Shown: positions 26,576 to 38,964 of the stretch, piece by piece
Position numbering within the stretch: the first letter of the stretch is position 1
Layout of the letters: every line of letters begins with the position of its first letter
Assembly: GCA_948567375.1 (NCBI GenBank)
Contig: OX419762.1
Span: forward strand, 1,865,001 to 1,929,000
Source of the DNA: Lunularia cruciata
Lineage: Eukaryota > Streptophyta > Marchantiopsida > Lunulariales > Lunulariaceae
Direction of reading: 5' to 3'
DNA: 64,000 nucleotides
Made by a program: the position numbers and the translations under genes
Notes under the pieces: model-generated
Seen by the model: only the letters and a program-made list of their open reading frames with translations
Databases searched by the model: none
What the model was told of the DNA's origin: nothing

Positions 26576-27165
26576 TGTAATACAAGCAGCTAAACATATT
26601 ATCTAGAGGTGAAAATTGGCTTGCATCTAGAAGGATGTTTTGTACAATGTGCTAGGTAGATGAAACAAAGGTGTCAATAAAAGAGTACTTCTACTAATAA
26701 GGTAGAAGCCAAAAATAGCTTGAAAAATTTAGAGCCAATTTTGGAGGCCTAAATGGATGAATTAGGCCTAAAAAATAGAATGATTCCTCCTCTTAAGAGA
26801 AAAAGGCTTGCTTTCTCCCCTCTATGATTTGTCTCGTCAGGAGCTTTCTAATGGTACCTCATCTACGCAATTCTAAGCTCCCTACAAGAAGATTCCCTAA
26901 AGATTTCCTTTGGTCAACTAAACTTTGATAAGACTAAACTAGATAGGACAAGGATTGACATGTCATCTATCCAAACAACTAATCCAAGGATGGAGCTTGC
27001 TGATAGGTCACAAAACCATGCATCTGATCCAAGGGTGGAGCTTCCTTTGAGTGGATACTCTTTGCTATATGATAAACAGGAGGTGCTCCTTTAGGGCATT
27101 GGAGGATTGAGTGTGAAACTTGTGTTTTCTCTCTTTGAGAGTTCTCTTGTCCTCGGAGTAGTACA
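26576..27165 (-). mobile_element. LTR-like insertion 1 (solo LTR) in the gypsy fossil
   Basis: A 590-bp sequence with TGTAATAC at its left end and a TACA-type right end, in the opposite orientation to insertion 2. Flanks TTGGT and TTGGG may be a 5-bp target duplication with one difference. It separates the RNase H and integrase remnants of the host element. It is most likely a solo LTR; no internal region accompanies it. Confidence 0.7.
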
Positions 27166-27813
27166 TTGGGACATGGATTTCTACTTAACCCATTTGCATC
27201 ACAATTCACCACTCTAAATTTGTGAATAATTGTGAAATCACACTCTTGTAAATCAAAGCACATTATGCAAGCTTTCCCAAAAGCTTGTTGGATTTCATCA
27301 ACCATTTCAATGGTTGATGATCATTAATGAGAGTGAAGGGGTTACCAAATAGGTAACATAAAAATATGCTATTGTACATATTGATGCCAAACACTCTCTC
27401 TCATATGAACTATACTTTGCCTTCATTGAATTGTTAGAGTGACTAGCATAGACCACCACAAACTCCTTCCTTTCATCATCATGTTGGGTGAGCATTGCTC
27501 CAAGCTCCAATGTACTCCAATCAGTGTGAACTTGGAATGGTCGTCCTTCAATTGGTCTCCAAAGTATATGAGCAGATGTCAACCTTTCCTTGAGCTCTAT
27601 AAAAGCTCTCTCCTACTCATCTCCCCAACACCACTCATGTGTAAGCTTGGTCAACTTCGTCAATGCCTTGGCAATGGTATTAAATCCTCTAATATAACAA
27701 TAATAGAAGTTTGTCGACCAAGGAATACTTGCACTTTACTCACATCCGTAGGCCAAGGAATACATGCAATAGCCTCCACCTTGGTTTATTGAACACAAAG
27801 TTCTCTAGGGTAG

Positions 27814-28519
27814 TGTAATACTCCGAGGACAAGAGAAGAGAGAAAACACAAATTACACACTCAAACATTTGATGCCCCAAAGGAGCACCTTCTCTTTATT
27901 ATATAGACAAAGAAGATCTCCTCCAAGGAAGCTCCACCATAGGATTAGGCACATAGATAGGTGATGTGTCAGCAAGATCCACCCTTGGGTTACTTACTTG
28001 GATGGGTGACATGTTTGGTCTAGGTCCTATTTGGTTGGTCAAACAAGCTTTGACCGGAGCAAATCTTTTAGGGAATCTTCATGTAGGAATCTCAAAATCA
28101 TTCAAGTAAGGTACCATTGGAAAGCTCTTGATGAGACAAATAAAGGGAGAATCCCCATATTGTCGAGGCTTAATTCATCTGTTTAGGCCTCCAAAATTGC
28201 CTTCAAAGATTTTAGGCATATTTCAATTCCTACTCTATTAGTAGAAGTCCCCTTTTGGTGATACCTCTTTCTGATCTGTTTAGTCCATCATGTGTAACAT
28301 CTTTCCAAATGTTACCAAACCAATTCTCACCTTTAAATCATATGTCTAGCTATTGGTTCTAAGGTTCTAAAGTCTATTTCAATTTCTACCCTATTAGAAG
28401 AAGTACTCTTTTGGTGATACTTCTATCTGATCTATTTTGACCATTGTGTATAGAATCATTCTAGATACTACCAGACTTAATTTCACATCTAGATCATATG
28501 GCTAGCTCTTGGTATTACA
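27814..28519 (+). mobile_element. LTR-like insertion 2 (solo LTR) with perfect target duplication
   Basis: A 706-bp sequence starting TGTAATACTCC and ending GTATTACA, flanked on both sides by GGTAG, a perfect 5-bp target duplication. It sits between the RT and RNase H remnants of the gypsy fossil. It is about 115 bp longer than its relatives because a segment near its right end (starting near TATTAGTAGAAGT) is present twice. A solo LTR is the simplest reading. Confidence 0.8.
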
Positions 28520-29063
28520 GGTAGATAGTGTGACCCAAATACTCAACTTGCTTGTGGAAGAATCTACACTTTCCAAGATCTAATTTGAGTCTATGAGATC
28601 TCAATCTCTCAAAAACCTCCAACAAATGCCTCTCATGCTTCTCCACAATAGTGCTATAGACCAAAATATCATCAATATAACATTGAACAAAATCTAATCT
28701 TACTAGGATCTTGTCCATGACCCTCTAGAACTTGGCATGTGTGTTCTTTAACCCAAATGGTAAGAACCTCCACTTCTATAATACATCCTTACCATGAAGA
28801 TCAAAAGCCCAAAATGCTATTTTGGACTTATCTTCCTCCTTAATAGTCAATTGATGAGATCTTGCTCAAAGATCCAAAGTATTGAATACCTTTGCATGCC
28901 CATTCGCATCAAAGATCTCCTCCGATGTAAGCATGGCATACCAATCAGCCATAGTCTATCGGTTGATAGGACGGTAATGTCCACACATCCGCCACTCTCT
29001 ATAGTTGCCATGCATATCCTTCTTGGTTGGCATCACTATAGCCGAAGCATACTCTCCTTGTGA

Positions 29064-30301
29064 AATCTCCACCAAACTAGCATCAAAAAGGTCTCTACTT
29101 TGGCTTTGAATCAATGTTCTCTCCATGTCACTATATCTATAAGGATGTAAAAAAATTAGTGTATCACTAGTGAGTTCAATCTGAATACCAAGTCCTTTTA
29201 AGTACCCAAATCCTTTATACTAAAGGCAAAACAACTCTTGTAGCTCCTCAAGAACCTCTAAACTCTCCATCTTTCCTCTCTTGTAAGCTTGGGTCCAAGA
29301 TTTGGCTCCCAAGTATCCTATGTAATTGATGTAGGAGTGGATGATGTATTGATTGGCTGCTACATTGGGCTCTTGGGAGCAGTGGTGTCATGCCTCCAAC
29401 CACTAGAGTTCTCAACCTTAGTGTGGAAAACTCTCTTTGATTTGGTTGTAAGCTCCATACGTCCTCTAGTTGCATCTCAAGTAGACCAAGGGTGTAACCC
29501 AAGTAGACCACACTTACCTAGATAGATCCCAAGTAGACCTCTCTCACTAGTAGCCATTGGTTGTATCCCAAGAATACCTTGCCCACTTGATCTATTGCTC
29601 CTAGCAAGTGCTTGAATTATCTTGATAGGCACAAAGCTCAAAAGTGTTCAAGTAGTGATGCTTATCAAGTGCATCCTACATTACTCTACCAAGCCAAGGC
29701 TCACAATCCAAGTCAAACACTTCAGGTCCATAGCTTAACCTAACACTTGATGTCTAGATGCCTTTGACATTCTTATAACAACAATAATATAGGTAGAGAA
29801 ACCCATCATCCGCTCCCTCTCATCAATATTGAGCTCCACCAACTACTATAATTGTGAGTTCCAAACAAGTTCAAAACCTCTCTCTTGAAAAGCATGGGAG
29901 CTTGGGAAACTCATAAGTGTGGGTAAAGTGGCTCTAGGCTTTCTGACAAGGTTCACCATTGGGATAAGTGACCTATTAACCACTACCACCATCTGAGATT
30001 GGCGCCTAATATCCAAAATTTCATCAACAATGAGGTGGTCTAGTCATTAAATCCCATGATAGCACATTGTAGAATGTCTCTAGGTAAGGTTTGTCCACTA
30101 AAGACAAAGATGATGAGCACGTGATCCCACTTTAGTTGCATCTAATAACATAGTAGATCCCATCCAAGAATTGACTTCATGTGTACTCACCACCACCCAG
30201 GTGCAAGAATCAACCCTCAAAGGGATATTCTACAAAGTGTAAGTTGGAGAAATAGACTAATGAACCTAGAGATGTCGTGGTATATGTATCATTCCCAAAA
30301 C
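29064..30301. other. Gypsy-fossil DNA between RT and insertion 3
   Basis: Minus-strand remnants here (for example 29,248-29,511) fall where the region between protease and reverse transcriptase of the host element is expected, but no domain is clear. No host gene is seen. Confidence 0.4.
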
Positions 30302-30889
30302 TATAATACAAGTAACTAGACATATTATCCAGAGGTGAAAATTGGCTTGGTAACATCTAGAGGGATGTTGTGTACAATGGGCTAAGAAGATTAGACAAAG
30401 GTGTCACCAAAAGAGTACTTCTACTAATAGGGTAGAAGCCAAAAATAGTTTGAAAACTTTTGAAGTCAATTTTTGAGGCCTAAACTGATGAATTAGGCCT
30501 CAAAAATGGAAAAAAATTTCTCCTTGGGGAGAGAAGGCTTACCTTGTCCCCCTTACAATTTTTCTCATCAAGAGCTTAATAATTGTAACTCACCTTTGTG
30601 TTTTTTAGCTCCATATAAGAAGATTCTCTTTGGTCAAACTCATATGACCAACTAGATATGACAAGGATTGACATGTCACCCATCCAAACAACTAATCCAA
30701 GGGTAGAGCTTGTTGATAGGCCACCAATCCATGTATTTGATCAAAGGGTGGAGCTTCCTTTGAAAGGATACTCTTTGCTATATAAGAAAGAGAAGGTACT
30801 ACTTTAGGGCATCTGAGTATTGAGTATGAAACTTGCATTTTTTCTCTTGTATTTCTCTTGGAGAGTTCTCTTGTCCTTGGAGTATTACA
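30302..30889 (-). mobile_element. LTR-like insertion 3 (solo LTR)
   Basis: 588 bp, same orientation as insertion 1, beginning TATAATAC and ending GTATTACA. It shares long segments with insertions 1, 2 and 4, such as AAAAGAGTACTTCTACTAAT and GAGTTCTCTTGTCCT. A clean target duplication is not recognisable. Confidence 0.7.
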
Positions 30890-32126
30890 ACAAAAACCAA
30901 AACAAGGATCTTGGAGGCCTTGATCTCGGCCATCATGGATATGTCTCTAACATGGTCATCCAAAAATCACCAAATAAATAGGACTATGTCTCTCCAAATC
31001 CTACACTACCAATAAAGAAATGTTTGTTTGTATGATCTTCGATAACCCTTGACTAATGGCATTGGTAATAACTCAAGATACCAATAAGCCAAGTGTGCTA
31101 CATGATGTAAAAAGACTTGCCTAATAAGGTCATCTCTCTCCACATACAAGTACCTCTGTACTCGTATACTTGCTTGTAATATCGCAACTAGTCTAGTGCT
31201 AATCCCACCAAACAATTCTAATAGACAAACCCCTCTATTATATATTGCCAAGCAATGAATGTGGTATCCAAAGGTGACAACCTGATAGACTTTGGATGCT
31301 CATCCTCACATTGATCTCATGGTGGTACAAAGGCTCCACTCCAAGCTTATTGCATCAATTGATTTGCATGCTATTGCAATGCCTCCTCAGAACTCCACAA
31401 TGAAACATCCAAGGTGGATGGAACAATCTCACTCATACTCCAAATCCGAGTGATCTCCTCTGGTAATAGAGTATCATCTACATGGGCGTTCCTCTCCGAT
31501 AAGTTACCAAGCCAAGTAACGAAACCACTAAAAGTTGAAACTAATGCCATAGTCCCTAATTATAGTGAGCCAAGACTAGCACTACTAAAGTGGACTGGTA
31601 GGTAACATAACAATCCCTCACTTGACTGCCAACCTAATCTTTAGGAGTCTATTTCCTCCCAATAGTCAAATATTGAATCCCATGGGGTATAATAGTATTC
31701 CACCAACTAGCATAGCATATGACTTAGCTATTGTTGCAATAGCCTGAGCTCTCACCATAGAACTATCACTTGGATGGCCAGGCTGAATTTGGACAAAAAA
31801 CTCTCTACATGTGATATACTATGTAGAACTATCCTTTAGAGATGTTTGGATCTAAAATGGACACCTCTCCACATTGATCTTCTCTAGCTCTAGATCAACA
31901 ACTATAGCCTTCTCCAACATAAGAAGATGCACACCAAAGTCTAATAAGACCCTCTATGGTGTATAAATCTTCCTTGAAGGTCCCACCAAACGGAAAATCC
32001 CCCTTTGGTTATCCAATAAGACAACTCCAAGTGCGAACCGTGTTCACTCAGAAGTAGATCTAGCTGGTAACTCATCCAATCTAGCTGTTGCTATTGCTTC
32101 CCATAAACTATTTGTTGCTGAGTATA

Positions 32127-32720
32127 TGGAATCTTTTGAGGACAAGAGGAGCACCCCAAAGAAATACAAAAGAAGAAAAAAAAAGCTTCATACTCAAAAC
32201 TTTGATGATCTAAAGGAGCACCTTGTCTTTGTTATATAACAAAGAAGATTTCCTCAAAGGAAGCTCTACCCTTGGATAAGATACATGGATTGGTGACCTA
32301 TCAACAAGCTCAATCCTTGGATTAGTTGTTTGGATGGGTGACATGTCAATCCTTGTCATATCTAGTTGGTCAAATGAGTTTGACCAAAGAGAATCTTTAG
32401 AGAATCTTCTTGTAGGAATCTAAAAATCACATGGGTGAAGTACCATTGGAAAGTTGTCAATGAGACAAACAAGGGGGAAGGAAGGCCAACATTCCTCTCT
32501 CTTGGGAAAGATATTTGCATATTTTTGAAGTCTAATTCATTTGTTTAGACCTCCAAAATTAGCTCTAAAGTTATCTAGTTTTGGCTCCTACCTTATTAGT
32601 AGAAGTACTCTTTTGGTGATACCTCTATCTAATCTACTTAGTCCATCATATATAACATTCTTCAAGATATTACCAAGCCAATTTTTACCTCTAGATAATA
32701 TGTCTAGCTATGGTATTACA
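32127..32720 (+). mobile_element. LTR-like insertion 4 (solo LTR)
   Basis: 594 bp, same orientation as insertion 2. The left end is diverged from the family's TGTAATAC; the right end is GTATTACA. No target duplication is recognisable. It lies just upstream (minus-strand sense) of the protease-like remnant of the gypsy fossil. Confidence 0.65.
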
Positions 32721-35100
32721 ACGGATCCCATGTTTCTCAACCAAGTCAAATCCACTATCAACCACTTCTACTCTAGAAGTAAGAACCACATCATCCCTAC
32801 TCTCACAAATTGTGGCAGCCAATTAGAACATTGGATCAACTCTTAATGTAAACATATAATTGGCTGAGAATAAAGAGAAGCGCATAATCAATTGAGCGGT
32901 CCTCAACATCAAGCTAAACTCAATTTGTGTAGTAGTAGGTGGTTGACTAGCAAGTAGTCTATCATGCACCTCTACGACACCTGCACTAGGATGTCTTGGA
33001 GCCATGGATGTCATCTGTAGTACCTCTAAGAGTGTAAAAGATTAGGGAGTTGGACTTGTCTACCAACCTCTCCTCACCATGGATCCAATTCCCCTAATGC
33101 TCCTCTAGGCTTTGGAGAATGTACTATACTCTTGGTCTTTATGGTAGATGCATCTACTTGTGTTACTATGTACATAATGTCCAAGATGTCTCTATCACCA
33201 ACATAAGAGGTAGAAGTCTCAACACTCAAATTTGATCTCCTTTGAGTTATGGCCATGCTAGCCAATTTCTACTCCAATTGCTCAATCCAAGTAGCCAATC
33301 ATGGATTGAGTTGCTCAATCCAAGTATCTCTACTAGGCGTGGATCCTCTATTGCCTTGTCCTCCATGAATTGGAGCTCCTCTACCACTTGCAATAACAAC
33401 TCTACCACTCCGTAACTCCGGGTGCAGGCAAAGCATTGGTCATTACTATGGCCAAACATGTAGCAATGGTCACATTGTCTTTATGTTGGCTATGATGCAC
33501 CAGAGGTATCATGTCCATTGCCCTAAGTGCACTCTCTCTTGTGGTGAGGTCCACCACAAGTCCAACAAGCAACACCACCACTCATTGGTTGTTGCTAAAA
33601 TAAAAATGAATGGAAAGGTCTAGCTACACTAGACCCTCCATTCGCTTCATAGGATCTAGGCTGTCCACTTTGTCCTTAGAAGCCAACATGGCATGATGCA
33701 CTCTATTGCACTCTAGAAGAAGTAACAATTGTGGATGAGGTCTCCTTATCAAATCTAGATCTCATCACTCTCTCCTCCACCATGTTGAGCTCAATGCGCT
33801 CAGCTAAACTAAAGACCATTGCTAAAGTAAGTGAAGTAGCATATAATAATGTAACATCACGAACTCTACGTTGCAAATTTTTTTCTAGGATCCCATACCA
33901 AAACAAGATTGTTTGGGCCTCAATAAATCCTTGAGTGAAATTGGTCAGCTATCTCATGCAAGTATATGCCTTGTGTAGGCTCTCTCCAGCCTTCCATTGG
34001 AACTCTTGCAAGCTCTTCAACTTGTCAGTCCGCATTCCCTAATAGTTCTACCTCAAAGCAATAGAAGAACTCTACCATGGGGTAAACCCCAATACTACAC
34101 TACCTCTTATAGCGGTACTTCCATTTGTAGTAGCACCATCTCTCACGAGTGCACCTCCACTAGATCCACCAATGCTACTAGAGCTAGAACTTGTGGGTAT
34201 TGCCAATCTACCCTTAGCAACTAAGCTGAAGTGATGGAGATGTAATTTTAAGATCAATATTGTCTCCATGACTAAATCCCTTCCTAGTGAGCTCTCCTAA
34301 ACTCATGCTAGTCATCCATTGGTAGACCTCTTAAGTGCTAAAACAACCCCTTCCATGCCATGAAAGGTGTGAACAAAATCAGGTCTCTCATTTGCTACAT
34401 ATCACATCAACTATCAAACTTCTAAATGAAAAATCCAACTTAATGGTACCCACTATACCAAAGTAGGACTTGAGTCATTTGGAAGTCCCATAAATCTCAT
34501 CCATGTCCTACACAATAATGCGGACACACCAAGTGCATTGTCAATTGAATCAACTCCTTTATCAAACTCTAACTCAAAGTCAATCTACTTCCTCATTGAG
34601 ACCTAAGATACATATTGATATTGAGTGCCACTTTGGGTAAACCCATTGCATACTACTATGATATTACCTTGGGAATCCACAAAGAACTCTATCGTAACAA
34701 AGTAACTCAAATCGTAATCATAACCTTTGCAAGTACCCCACCAAGAATCACCACCAACTGAACACCACCCATTACTGTAGCTTTAACTACAAGAATTACA
34801 CTAAGAGAAAGAGCAACTTGTAACTTGCCATCACAACATGCATTCTCATGGTTTGCAAGTCATTACTTCTTGCCTCATCAAAAGAGAAATACAAATAGTC
34901 TGATTGGTCATAACTCCAACCTCACTTTTGAGAGCACACCACAACACTAACTCTCTAAAGTCAAGCCACCTCACATAAACATGGTGTACAAACAAGAAGT
35001 AGAGAATGGAGAGAGTCTAATCATAAGAGGTCTAAACAAAACCCTTCATCTCTCTCATAAATCAATACTAGACTGACTCTACCACCATTTGGCATTTGAC

Positions 35101-37584
35101 ATAATAGGAGTATCTATTTACTTCCTAAGCTACCAAGATCACCAAGAATAGGATCAAATTGCCTCTCTTAGCCAAAGCTACAAGTGTATAAGTATCAATG
35201 GAATAATCACTAGGATAACAAGTGAAGGTGGACCAATTTGCTAGGGTACAAGTCTAGGAACCAAAGATCTGGGGATCAAACCATATTGTGCATGATCTAG
35301 AAGTGTGTGCAGATTTTTCCAAACAATGACCAACAAAACTTATCTAAACTAGCTAGCCTCAGACTAACAAGCTAGCTTGTTGGACCGTTTAGGCTTTGTA
35401 GCCTCTCATAGCCCACAACCTTATGCTTTGAAGTCTCTAAATGCCAAAATTTAGCCAAATGTGGCTTTTCTTCTTGCCAATTTGAACCCTCTCTAAATCT
35501 GGCCTGTAGCACCCAATTGTGCATGTGTGTGGTATTGTGATATTTAGTTTGGTATTACAAGTACTTGAGAGATATTATTTATATATAGATAAAGGATGGT
35601 TCTACCTTAATCATGATTAGCTAAAGTTAGTCATAGTTAAGATAGATGAGATCTTACTTTAGAGGAAGTAAAAAAGATGAGCACCACTATTTTGGATTCT
35701 AGTGTGCTGACTTGGTATTATTCTTAAGTGTTTGGCTTTGATGAGAGAGTTGAGAACTCTTAGACCTGCAAACCTTTTTATTTTGGATTCTTCTATAATC
35801 CAAGGATAGCCCATGTGAAGGAATCCTTGACTAAGTGGTTGGGTCAAGATAAGATCATATGCTGAGGAGAATATTCTTATGAGTTTGGATATTCCTTTAG
35901 TTTTTTGACTTTATTTGATTTTTAGCGTAGTAACTTAAGTTACTCTAGTAATTAGTAACTTTGGTGTGTAACTATTTCACAAGTATATTAACTAAGGGTG
36001 AGGAGATACTCATCATCCTTCATTTGCAACTATCTCTCTCATTGAGTTATGTAGTGAGCAATGTCTTGAGTCTTGGAGTGTTAGTCTTGGAGTATCATGA
36101 TGGAGGTGGGGTTCTTTGTCTTCTTAGTCCATAATGTGCTACCATAATAACCATTAGAGGTTCATCCTGAGTGAAAGACATGCCGACTCACAAGCCAAGC
36201 TTCACCCAACTTGAGCCAAATCTAGGGATGTAACTTTTCCACCAAATCTGACATAATTCCTCTATAGTTGGCTAATCGTTAAATCTTTTGCTAAATCTCA
36301 CTTGGACCATATAATTAGTATCCCAAATATGAAATCAAACCATCAACAAGTAGTCCATGAATAATTACCAAAATACCTATGACTACCAACACTACCACTC
36401 TAGCATCCAAGCAATCTAGCATAGACACCACAAATGTCTTGATAATTCTGCTAATTATTTTTCTTATCAACATATCATAATTCTCTTCATCTCTTGAGAT
36501 CAATCCATACAAAATTAGCATCAACTACTTGTTTGGTTGAGAAGGTGAAAAGCTAGTTGGTATAGAATATTTAGTATTAATATTTTTTGGAACACTTGCT
36601 GCATTGAGATACAATTTAATAATACCTCCTCACGTTATAAATTTTTATCTAGTTTCATCAGATTAAGTTAATAATTCCTCCTCTTATTATAACTTGTTAT
36701 TTAGTATAATCAGACTAAGTATCTAAGAATTTTATTTGATTTTTGAGAACTTGTAATATATAGTTTCATCTATATTGACTTAAATATTACATTTTAAAAT
36801 TAACTCATGTATATTTCGTTATTTACACGGTTAAGATAAAAGTTGTTATAGGTTGAAAACTAATTTAAGGGAAGAATGAAATTCTTTCGGTAGCTTTGGT
36901 TAAGAGATAAAGTCACTTCAGCAAACCGATAAACAACTAAGAACATAAAACAATGCAAAATATCAATTGCACTTTTTGAAAATGGACCTCGTCTTACCTA
37001 GACAAGATGATCACTGTATTTAATAATTGTTCTTATGATTATAATTAGATTTTAATAAAAAGCAGTAAAACCTAGAATTCTTACATTATATAGTTCTTTG
37101 ATCAAATACTAATATGAACGAGTAGACTCTACTCTAAAACAAGTTCATAAATTGAATATATAATTTCTCTACCTTGTAGTATACTTATTGTGCCTAGAAT
37201 GCTATGTGACATCCAGTTTCTCTCATGGATCCTATGACAAGAAACGTTGACTATAGAATACTTATTATGCAGTCATTTGTACAGATGTTTTATGATTATC
37301 TTTGGTATTTCCTGCAAGAATACATTTGTGAATTGTAGAGCATCTTGATCAATTTGTAAGTTCTACAAATAATGATTTTTTGTAACTTTATAACTCATAA
37401 ATCTTGATTAAAAATATGGAAAACCTTAAATAAACATCAAAATTGTATTATAAATTTTGGTTAAAAGTATGGAAAATCTTAAATAAATATCACAATTATA
37501 TTATAAATTTTGGATAAAACTGTATTAAGCTAAAACTAGTTTATCCTCTTCAGATATGGACATTGTTGGTATAACAATTGTAAT
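35101..37584. other. AT-rich intergenic, possible further solo LTR
   Basis: No gene seen. A segment from about 35,508 (TGTAGCACCC) to about 36,143 (GTGCTACCA) has short complementary ends and an internal TATATA, and could be a solo LTR of another family, but no target duplication was found. From 36,520 onward the DNA is AT-rich. Confidence 0.35.
37408..37513. repeat. Tandem duplication, 53-bp unit, two copies
   Basis: Two adjacent copies, each starting TTAAAA(A/G)TATGGAAAA and ending ATTATAAATTTTGG, differ at a handful of positions. They lie in AT-rich intergenic DNA. Confidence 0.75.
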
Positions 37585-37785
37585 TTGCAATCAACAATTA
37601 ATCGCAGCTACAGAATCCCGTCGCTAGGCCAAGAGGATAATCTGATAATTCGACAAACTTGTGTAGCGTGGGGTGTCAGGAGCGATGATTCTACCGCGCT
37701 GCTTGCACTACGGTGGACTTTGTCCCCAAACTGGGCAACTTGTCCACCATCACATATTACACTCCAGGCGGATATCAATGAATGA
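37585..37785 (+). pseudogene. Possible exon remnant resembling an LRR receptor N-terminus
   Basis: A short CpG-containing island in AT-rich DNA reads SDDSTALLALRWTLSPNWATC. This resembles the leucine-rich-repeat N-terminal cap of plant LRR receptor proteins (pattern DxxALLALK...W...C). No following LRR or kinase sequence is present and no clear splice sites complete a gene. Only composition and this weak motif support it, so it may equally be a chance frame. Confidence 0.22.
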
Positions 37786-38099
37786 TATGTATATGTACAG
37801 GTGATTTTTAGTTTAAGATAATTTTAATATTTATTCAAGATTTTCCATTTTATAGTTGTTAAGAGGTAGGAAATAAAGAGCAAACGTAAACCATTTCCAT
37901 CTGACGTAAAATGTAAAACATTTCGGGCATCGGTATGCTGTAGTCCGGTTCTGGTGTCACAGCAGTCCGATTCTCGTGTTATTGTAGACAAACGGAGTAT
38001 TTCCTTTCATGGTGTCAAGCTTTCATGGTGTCAAGAGAGAAAAAAGAAGAAGGTATATAAAACTCAAAACGTTAGTTACACATGATTAGGTCGAAATAT

Positions 38100-38220
38100 C
38101 CTTCGAGCCATAAGTAAACATAAGAAGGGGGGACCACGAAGGAGGGGAAGACCCCATCAAGGGAGAGACGAAAAAGGTGAAATGGAGCTAAACTATGGTC
38201 CCTTATGACACTGTTCAAAC
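38100..38220 (-). mobile_element. LINE-family 3' tail fragment
   Basis: On the minus strand this carries the family tail: a T-rich run, CGTCTCTCCC, then the hairpin GATGGGGTCTTCCCCTC (38,142-38,158). It matches the 3' end of the LINE copy at 45.4 kb. No coding part accompanies it, so it is either a heavily 5'-truncated insertion or a SINE that shares the tail. It lies some 800 bp upstream of the SART1 start. Confidence 0.55.
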
Positions 38221-38964
38221 ATTGTTAATTGGAACCCCGGTCACCTAAAAGGATCAAAGCTGTTTCATTACAACGTACATGGTAGCTCCTCAACCGTGTT
38301 GAGCCTGTGAACGTCAGAGCTCTCTAATAGTTATTCATGTAGCTTCCATACACAGAGAGTAACTATAAGAGGGTGTGAGAGCATATACACTTGAAGTGAA
38401 GACGTCGAGACATCTCGCAGTATCAGTTCTCGTGACAGATGAGTGGGAGGGAGATTGGCGGTCGAACAAACGCGGGGCGTAATTTTGAAGTTTCCGAGCG
38501 TCACTGACCGGTGAGTAAACCACCGTACGTTTGAGGAATTTCTTCTACAGATTCCGAGGGTGTGTGTATTTCTCTCGAAGAAACGTGAACACTGAGGTGG
38601 ATATGAGGCAGCACGGTTTCCGAATTCCAAACTGTTGTGTTACGGATAATTCTAGAAGGTTACTGTTTAGCATATCGAATCGCTTACTCTATTGCTCTCT
38701 GCAATTTTATGTGTGAACCTTTAAGGCAAGTGTTTGTTTCTCGATGGCCGTAGTTGGAGAGGTTCTTCTAGAAGATTTAACCCTAATGCAGGCTTCGTTT
38801 TGTTTTAGTGTGGGATTCTTGTTTTCTCTGAGACGCTTCTGTTAGTCATCACAGCGCAGTAAGTAAATTTAGTGGTGGATTGGAGGTATAATTGTTGGGA
38901 ATTTCGGGGTTGCTGAAGGAGCCGATTCTTGTGACAGGTTACGACCGTCGAGCTTGGATCAACA
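38221..38964 (+). promoter_or_regulatory. Probable promoter and 5' leader of SART1
   Basis: Mixed-composition DNA with CpG, unlike the AT-rich spacer to its left, runs up to the SART1 start codon. A GTGACAG at about 38,932-38,938 may be the acceptor of a leader intron. I cannot place the transcription start. Confidence 0.35.

Larger units (their letters stand above)
25100..35100 (-). mobile_element. Ty3/gypsy LTR retrotransposon fossil with nested insertions
   Basis: Minus-strand order from high to low coordinates: gag remnant (about 33.7-34.0 kb) and a CCHC zinc knuckle (about 33.4-33.5 kb); protease-like segment (about 31.8-32.0 kb); reverse transcriptase with a YIDDILVYS motif (28,515-28,718 and upstream); RNase H (27,307-27,582); integrase zinc-binding region (26,196-26,468) and integrase core (25,750-26,094); then a C-terminal region (25,121-25,348). 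PR-RT-RH-INT order defines Ty3/gypsy. The element is broken at many places and looks old. Its own LTRs were not confidently found; a possible primer-binding-site-like stretch lies near 35,075. Four related LTR-like sequences of another family interrupt it (listed separately). Confidence 0.85.

Noticed and set aside
35508-36143. Possible solo LTR with TGTAGCAC/GTGCTACCA ends
   Set aside because: The ends are suggestive, but there is no target duplication, no second copy in the window and no adjoining internal region, so it is not called as a separate element.
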